From NCBI GenBank assembly GCA_946482635.1, contig CAMLSG010000040.1, forward strand, positions 1 to 31,041: a stretch of 31,041 nt of DNA. The letters are read 5' to 3'. The notes under the pieces are model-generated. The model was not told where the DNA came from. It searched no databases and saw only the letters and a list, made by a program, of their open reading frames with translations. Source of the DNA: an uncultured Duganella sp. GTDB lineage: Bacteria; Pseudomonadota; Gammaproteobacteria; Burkholderiales; Burkholderiaceae. Every line of letters starts with the position of its first letter. The stretch's first letter is position 1. Of this stretch, positions 26,026-31,041 are shown in pieces. Position numbers and translations under genes: made by a program.

Positions 26026-26931
26026 ATGACAGCAATCGAAATCAGCAACGTCCAGAAGCGCTACAAGGCGCTGCAGGCGCTTGGCGGCGTGTCCCTGAAA
26101 ATCGAGGAAGGCGAGTTCTTTGGCTTGCTGGGGCCAAACGGGGCCGGCAAGACCACCCTGATCTCCATCATCGCCGGCCTGATCCGCGCCGATGCCGGCA
26201 GCGTCAAGATCCACGGCCATGACGTGGTGTCCGATTTCCGCGCAGCGCGACGCAAATTGGGCGTGGTGCCGCAGGAACTGGTATTCGATCCCTTCTTCAC
26301 GGTGCGCGAAACGCTGCGCTTGCAGTCCGGCTACTTCGGCCTGGGCAACAACGACAAATGGATCGACGAGGTGATGGAGGAGCTGGGCCTGGCCAACAAG
26401 GCCGACACCAATATGCGCGCCCTGTCCGGCGGCATGAAGCGCCGCGTGCTGGTCGCGCAGGCGCTGGTGCACAAGCCGCCAGTCATCGTGCTGGACGAAC
26501 CGACTGCCGGCGTGGACGTGGAGCTGCGCCAGACCCTGTGGCAGTTCATCACGCGCCTGAATCGCGAAGGCCACACCATCGTGCTGACCACGCACTACCT
26601 GGAAGAAGCCCAGGCCATGTGCAAGCGCGTCGCCATGCTCAAGCTGGGCAAGGTGGTGGCGCTGGACACCATGTCGCAGCTGATTCGCCGCATCTCCGGC
26701 TCGCAGCTGGTGCTGCACCTGCCGCACAACTCGCTGCCGGAAGAGCTGCAGCCGCTGCTGAACCATCCGCCGGAAGACAACAAGTACAGCCTGCGCATCA
26801 ACGACTACGCGGAAGTGGAAGGCATCCTGGCCCGCTTGCGCCAGGGCGGCATCAGCATCGACGAGATGCAGCTGCAGCAGGCCGACCTGGAAGACATCTT
26901 CCTGCAAATCATGGACGAGAACATCGTATGA
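26026..26931 (+). CDS. ABC transporter ATPase, YadG type
   Basis: A 301-residue ATPase of the ABC-2 exporter class with Walker A GPNGAGKTT (36-44), signature LSGGMKRR (133-140), Walker B VIVLDEPT (153-160), switch His in LTTHYLEEA and a C-terminal accessory region. The substrate is unknown. The start is the ATG at 26026 (MTAIEISNVQKRYKALQ); a TTG nine codons earlier is open but lacks a ribosome site. The stop overlaps the permease start (ATGA). Confidence 0.92.
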   Translation: MTAIEISNVQKRYKALQALGGVSLKIEEGEFFGLLGPNGAGKTTLISIIAGLIRADAGSVKIHGHDVVSDFRAARRKLGVVPQELVFDPFFTVRETLRLQSGYFGLGNNDKWIDEVMEELGLANKADTNMRALSGGMKRRVLVAQALVHKPPVIVLDEPTAGVDVELRQTLWQFITRLNREGHTIVLTTHYLEEAQAMCKRVAMLKLGKVVALDTMSQLIRRISGSQLVLHLPHNSLPEELQPLLNHPPEDNKYSLRINDYAEVEGILARLRQGGISIDEMQLQQADLEDIFLQIMDENIV

Positions 26932-27689
26932 TCACCACCGGTTTCCGTACCCTGGTCTACAAAGAGACGCTGCGCTTCTACAAGGTTGCGACGCAGACGA
27001 TCGCCGCGCCGATCCTGACCGCCATGCTGTATCTGCTGATCTTCGGGCACGTGCTGTCGGGCCGCGTCGAGGTCTATCCTGGCGTGACCTATACCGCCTT
27101 CCTGATCCCGGGCCTGGTGATGATGAGCGTCCTGCAGAATTCCTTCGCCAACTCCTCGTCCTCGCTGATCCAGTCCAAGATCACCGGCAACCTGGTGTTC
27201 GTGCTGTTGACGCCTTTGTCGCACTGGGAGATTTTCTCCGCTTACGTGCTGGCCTCGATGGTGCGCGGCATTACCGTGGGCTTTGGCGTGTTCGCGATTA
27301 CCGCCTGGTTCGCGCACCTGAGCTTCACCGCGCCGCTGTGGATTCTCGTCTTTGCCCTGCTTGGCGCAGCGATCCTGGGCACCATGGGCCTGATCGCCGG
27401 CATCTGGGCCGAGAAGTTCGACCAGTTGGCCGCCTTCCAGAATTTCCTGATCGTGCCGCTGACCTTCCTGGCCGGCGTGTTCTATTCGATCCATTCGCTG
27501 CCGCCATTCTGGCTGGCCGTATCCCACGCGAACCCGTTCTTCTACATGATCGACGGCTTCCGCTACGGCTTCTTCGGGCAGTCGGACGTGAACCCATGGA
27601 TCAGCGTCGCCATCGTCTCCGCCTTCCTGGTGGTGCTGGCGCTGCTCGCTATCAAACTACTGCGCAGCGGCTACCGCCTGCGCCACTGA
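26928..27689 (+). CDS. ABC-2 type permease, YadH type
   Basis: A 253-residue inner-membrane permease with six predicted helices and the ABC-2 pattern: an N-terminal amphipathic stretch (FRTLVYKETLRFYKV), TAFLIPGLVMMSVLQNSFANSS, GNLVFVLLTPLSHWEIFSAYV, and FLIVPLTFLAGVFYSIHSLPPFW. It pairs with the ATPase to export an unidentified compound. Its place between mla genes and murA suggests an envelope role, by context only. Confidence 0.92.
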   Translation: MITTGFRTLVYKETLRFYKVATQTIAAPILTAMLYLLIFGHVLSGRVEVYPGVTYTAFLIPGLVMMSVLQNSFANSSSSLIQSKITGNLVFVLLTPLSHWEIFSAYVLASMVRGITVGFGVFAITAWFAHLSFTAPLWILVFALLGAAILGTMGLIAGIWAEKFDQLAAFQNFLIVPLTFLAGVFYSIHSLPPFWLAVSHANPFFYMIDGFRYGFFGQSDVNPWISVAIVSAFLVVLALLAIKLLRSGYRLRH

Positions 27690-27707
27690 TTTATTGAGGA
27701 ATTCAAA

Positions 27708-27944
27708 GTGACCACAACTCCAGAAGCAATCCACAGCTACATCGCTGCCGGCCTCGAATGCACCCACCTGCAAGTGGAGGGCGACGGCCAGCACTTCCAG
27801 GCCGTGATCGTGTCGCCTGCCTTCGCCGGCAAGCGCCTGATCCAGCGCCACCAGCTGGTGTATGCCGCGCTGGGCGACCGCATGCGCGAAGAGATCCACG
27901 CACTGTCGATGAAAACCCTGACCCCAGAAGAATTCCAAGGATAA
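27708..27944 (+). CDS. ibaG: IbaG/BolA-family protein
   Basis: A 78-residue BolA-fold protein. These proteins pair with monothiol glutaredoxins and coordinate Fe-S clusters. Matching features are [33 protein letters not shown] and the ending [13 protein letters not shown]. The GTG start at 27708 is supported by GAGGA 7 nt upstream. ibaG lies next to murA in E. coli too, which supports the name. Confidence 0.9.
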   Translation: MTTTPEAIHSYIAAGLECTHLQVEGDGQHFQAVIVSPAFAGKRLIQRHQLVYAALGDRMREEIHALSMKTLTPEEFQG

Positions 27945-27951
27945 GAACAAT

Positions 27952-29202
27952 ATGGACAAACTGCTCATCACCGGCGGCAAGCGCCTGGTCGGCGACATCA
28001 AGATTTCCGGCGCCAAGAACGCTGCCCTGCCAATCCTGTGCGCGGGCCTGCTGACCGCGGGCGACCTGGAACTGACCAATGTGCCGCTGCTGCACGACGT
28101 GGCGACCATGCTCAAGCTGCTGCGCCAGACCGGCCTGTCGGTTGAGCAGGACGGCGAGAAGGTCACGCTGAACGGTTCGAAGATCGACAAATACGAAGCG
28201 CCGTATGAGCTGGTGAAGACCATGCGCGCATCGATCCTGGTACTGGGCCCGCTGCTGGCGCGCTTCGGCGAAGCCAAGGTATCGCTGCCGGGCGGCTGCG
28301 CCATCGGCTCGCGTCCAGTGGACCAGCACATCAAGGGCCTGCGTGCGCTGGGCGCCGAGATCAGCATCGACGGCGGCTATATCTACGCCAAGTGCAAGAA
28401 GCTGAAAGGCGCCCGCATCGTGACCGACATGATCACCGTGACCGGCACCGAGAACCTGCTGATGGCAGCAACCCTGGCCGAAGGCGAAACTGTCCTGGAG
28501 AACGCTGCGCGCGAGCCGGAGGTGACCGACCTGGCCAACCTGCTGGTGGCCATGGGCGCGAAGATCGAAGGCATCGGCACCGACCGCCTGGTGATCCAGG
28601 GCGTGCCTGAGCTGCATGGCGCCAAGCACGACGTGATTTCCGACCGTATCGAAGCGGCGACCTTCCTGTGCGCCGTGGCGGCGGCCGGCGGCGACATCAC
28701 CATCCGCAATACCCGCACCGACATCTTCGACGTGGCGCTCGACAAGCTGCGTGAAATGGGCGTCGATCTGACCGTTGGCGACAACTGGATCCGCGCGAAA
28801 ATGGACCAGCGTCCAAAGCCGGTTTCCTTCCGCACCACCGAGTATCCGGGCTTCCCGACCGACATGCAGGCGCAATTCATGGCGGTGAACCTGATCGCCA
28901 GCGGCAGCAGCAAGGTGACCGAAACCATTTTCGAGAACCGCTTCATGCACGTGCAGGAAATGAACCGCCTCGGCTCGAAGATTTCCATCGACGGCAACAC
29001 CGCCTACATCGATGGCGTTGACCAGCTGATCGGCGCGCCGGTGATGGCGACCGACCTGCGCGCATCGGCCTCGCTGGTGATTGCCGGCCTGGCTGCCAAG
29101 GGCGAAACCCTGGTCGACCGCATCTACCACCTGGACCGCGGCTATGACCGCATGGAAGTGAAGCTGTCCGCCGTTGGCGCCAATATCACCCGTATCAAGT
29201 AA
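27952..29202 (+). CDS. murA: UDP-N-acetylglucosamine 1-carboxyvinyltransferase
   Basis: MurA catalyses the first committed step of peptidoglycan synthesis, transfer of enolpyruvate from PEP to UDP-GlcNAc in the cytoplasm. The 416 residues match the family length. Key sites: [12 protein letters not shown] with Lys22, the catalytic loop [15 protein letters not shown] with Cys116 (the residue alkylated by fosfomycin), [12 protein letters not shown], and [13 protein letters not shown]. The start is 7 nt after ibaG; AAGGA overlaps the ibaG end. Confidence 0.97.
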   Translation: MDKLLITGGKRLVGDIKISGAKNAALPILCAGLLTAGDLELTNVPLLHDVATMLKLLRQTGLSVEQDGEKVTLNGSKIDKYEAPYELVKTMRASILVLGPLLARFGEAKVSLPGGCAIGSRPVDQHIKGLRALGAEISIDGGYIYAKCKKLKGARIVTDMITVTGTENLLMAATLAEGETVLENAAREPEVTDLANLLVAMGAKIEGIGTDRLVIQGVPELHGAKHDVISDRIEAATFLCAVAAAGGDITIRNTRTDIFDVALDKLREMGVDLTVGDNWIRAKMDQRPKPVSFRTTEYPGFPTDMQAQFMAVNLIASGSSKVTETIFENRFMHVQEMNRLGSKISIDGNTAYIDGVDQLIGAPVMATDLRASASLVIAGLAAKGETLVDRIYHLDRGYDRMEVKLSAVGANITRIK

Positions 29203-29208
29203 ATCGTT

Positions 29209-29856
29209 ATGGAACTCATTCTCGCCCTGTCGAAAGGCCGGATCTTCGAAGACACGATGCCGCTGCTGGAAGCGGCCGGCATCAAGGTCCTCGAAAATCC
29301 GGAAACCTCCCGCAAGCTGATCCTGCCTACCTCGGACCCTGGCATTCGCGTACTGATCGTGCGCGCATCCGACGTGCCGACCTATGTGCAGCATGGCGCG
29401 GCGGATTTCGGCGTGGCGGGCAAGGACGTATTGCTGGAGCATGGCGGCGAAGGCCTGTACCAGCCGGTGGACTTGCACATCGCGAAGTGCCGCATGTCGG
29501 TGGCGACCCGGGCCGGTTTCGATTACGAGACCGCGGTGCGCCAGGGCGCCCGCCTGCGCGTGGCGACCAAGTTCACCTCGATCGCGCGCGAGCACTTCGG
29601 CAAGAAGGGCGTGCACGTCGACCTGATCAAGCTGTATGGCTCGATGGAGCTGGCGCCGCTGGTTGGCCTGTCCGACGCGATCGTCGACGTGGTCTCCACC
29701 GGCAGCACGCTGCGCGCCAACAACCTGGTGGAAGTGGAAGAGATCATGGACATCTCGTCGCGCCTCGTTGTCAACCAGGCCGCGCTGAAAATGAAGCGCG
29801 CCCGCCTGCAACCGATTATCGAAGCATTTGAACGCGCCTCGCTGGCGAAAGCGTAA
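29209..29856 (+). CDS. hisG: ATP phosphoribosyltransferase, short form
   Basis: HisG joins ATP and PRPP in the first step of histidine synthesis. At 215 residues it is the short form lacking the C-terminal regulatory domain, which works as a complex with HisZ; hisZ is not in the window. Motifs: [51 protein letters not shown], and the PRPP-binding [15 protein letters not shown]. It starts 6 nt after murA and its TAA overlaps the hisD start (TAATG). Confidence 0.96.
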   Translation: MELILALSKGRIFEDTMPLLEAAGIKVLENPETSRKLILPTSDPGIRVLIVRASDVPTYVQHGAADFGVAGKDVLLEHGGEGLYQPVDLHIAKCRMSVATRAGFDYETAVRQGARLRVATKFTSIAREHFGKKGVHVDLIKLYGSMELAPLVGLSDAIVDVVSTGSTLRANNLVEVEEIMDISSRLVVNQAALKMKRARLQPIIEAFERASLAKA

Positions 29857-31041
29857 TGGTCATGATCCGCAAACTCGACTCCACCCAAGACGACTTCCAG
29901 GAAACGCTCGACGCGTTGCTGGCCTTTGAAGCTGAAACCGACGACGCCATCGAAGGCGCGGTAGCAAAGATCATCGCCGACGTGCGCGCACGCGGCGACG
30001 ATGCGGTGCTGGAATACACCAACCGCTTTGACCGCACCAAGGCCGCGTCGATGGCCGATTTCGACATCACCCAGCCGGAGCTGGATGCCGCGCTGGCCGC
30101 ACTGCCTGGCGCGCAGCGCGCTGCACTGCAAACCGCCGCCGACCGCATCCGCGCCTTCCACGAGCGCCAGAAGCAGGAACTGCAAGGCTTCACCTACACC
30201 GAAGCCGACGGCACCATCCTCGGCCAGCGCATCACGCCGCTGGACCGCGTGGGCATCTACGTCCCGGGCGGCAAGGCGGCCTACCCATCGTCGGTGCTGA
30301 TGAATGCCGTGCCGGCGAAAGTGGCTGGCGTCGAAGAAATTATCATGGTCGTGCCGACCCCGGACGGCGTGAAGAACCAGATGGTGCTGGCTGCCGCCGC
30401 CATCGCCGGCGTGACCCGCGTGATCGGCATCGGCGGTGCGCAGGCTGTGGCCGCGCTGGCGCACGGCACGGAAACCATCCAGCCGGTCGACAAGATCGTC
30501 GGCCCTGGCAATGCCTATGTCGCCTCGGCCAAGCGCCGCGTGTTCGGCACCGTCGGCATCGACATGATCGCCGGTCCGTCGGAGATCCTGGTGATCTGCG
30601 ACGGCACCACCGATCCTGACTGGGTCGCGATGGACCTGTTCTCGCAAGCCGAACACGATGAACTGGCGCAAGCGATCCTGCTTTGCCCCGACGCGGAATA
30701 CATCGCGAAGGTCGAGGCCAGCATCGCCAAGCTGTTGCCAACCATGCCGCGCAAGGCCGTCATCGAAACCTCGCTGCGCGACCGCGGCGCGCTGGTGAAA
30801 GTGCGCGACATGGCGGAAGCCTGCGCCATTGCCAACAGCATCGCCGCCGAACACCTGGAGATTTCGGCCGAGAACCCGCAGCAGTGGGCCGACCAGATCC
30901 GCCACGCAGGGGCCATGTTCCTGGGCCGCTTCTCGTCCGAATCGCTGGGCGACTATTGCTGCGGACCGAACCACGTGCTCCCTACTTCGCGCACCGCGCG
31001 CTTCTCGTCGCCGCTGGGCGTGTACGACTTCCAGAAGCGTT
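29856..31041 (+). CDS. hisD: histidinol dehydrogenase (5' part, runs off the window)
   Basis: HisD carries out the last two steps of histidine synthesis, oxidising L-histidinol to histidine with NAD and Zn2+. The visible 395 residues lack the last roughly 40 of a normal 430-440. Features: [43 protein letters not shown], signature [12 protein letters not shown], Zn-ligand region SQAEHDE (Gln264, His267), catalytic AAEHLEI (Glu332, His333) and [23 protein letters not shown] 29856 overlaps the hisG stop; ATG 29862, two codons on, is an equal alternative. Confidence 0.96.
   Translation, partial: MVMIRKLDSTQDDFQETLDALLAFEAETDDAIEGAVAKIIADVRARGDDAVLEYTNRFDRTKAASMADFDITQPELDAALAALPGAQRAALQTAADRIRAFHERQKQELQGFTYTEADGTILGQRITPLDRVGIYVPGGKAAYPSSVLMNAVPAKVAGVEEIIMVVPTPDGVKNQMVLAAAAIAGVTRVIGIGGAQAVAALAHGTETIQPVDKIVGPGNAYVASAKRRVFGTVGIDMIAGPSEILVICDGTTDPDWVAMDLFSQAEHDELAQAILLCPDAEYIAKVEASIAKLLPTMPRKAVIETSLRDRGALVKVRDMAEACAIANSIAAEHLEISAENPQQWADQIRHAGAMFLGRFSSESLGDYCCGPNHVLPTSRTARFSSPLGVYDFQKR

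Noticed and set aside
26358..26927. Long upstream extension of the ABC permease frame
   Set aside because: It runs through the ATPase gene in another frame. The ATGA junction at 26928-26931 is the normal start.
27703..29811. A 702-codon minus-strand frame opposite ibaG, murA and hisG
   Set aside because: Antisense of three well-supported genes, with no protein-like motifs.

Overview
The window reads as chromosomal DNA of a GC-rich betaproteobacterium, most likely family Oxalobacteraceae (Massilia/Duganella/Janthinobacterium type). This rests on the protein sequences, the block mlaFEDACB - ABC exporter - ibaG - murA - hisG - hisD, the short HisZ-dependent form of HisG, and compact palindromic repeats with the GGGTCAGA / GGGACAGAGT vocabulary. 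The assignment is by recognition; no search was run.

Layout. 1-238: no supported gene, but a 134-bp interrupted palindrome carrying two FNR-like boxes. 239-2587 (-): tex. 2784-7719 (+): a tight set of SNF2-family helicase, soluble PAS histidine kinase and OmpR-type response regulator. 7721-8634: a RAYT-type (Y1 transposase) unit with a REP-like inverted doublet and end-inverted 14-mers, filling the space before gltB. 8710-14910 (+): gltB-gltD, glutamate synthase.

14911-18224 is the accessory part. Two copies of a small cassette (perfect 12-bp hairpin, promoter, RBS, gene for a small coiled-coil/one-TM protein) lie directly behind gltD and behind a secreted pectate lyase. They bracket a DUF3592-like membrane protein (-) and the lyase (+). 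18212-21828 (-): a methyltransferase gene broken by one in-frame TGA, a DUF4337 membrane protein and a TonB-dependent receptor.

22028-31041 (+) is core: mlaF-E-D-A-C-B (outer-membrane lipid asymmetry), a YadG/YadH-type ABC exporter, ibaG (BolA family), murA (peptidoglycan precursor), hisG and the 5' part of hisD, which runs off the end. Many stops and starts overlap (ATGA or TAATG), so this is probably a translationally coupled envelope-plus-histidine operon.

The most unusual item is the duplicated cassette. The right arm of each hairpin supplies a TTGACG -35 hexamer, followed after exactly 16 nt by a TAAAYT -10 hexamer. Spacing and hexamers are kept while most of the spacer has diverged. 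Other items worth checking are the E-L-H replacement of the H-U-H metal motif in the RAYT protein, the palindrome with FNR-like boxes, and the helicase/two-component grouping.
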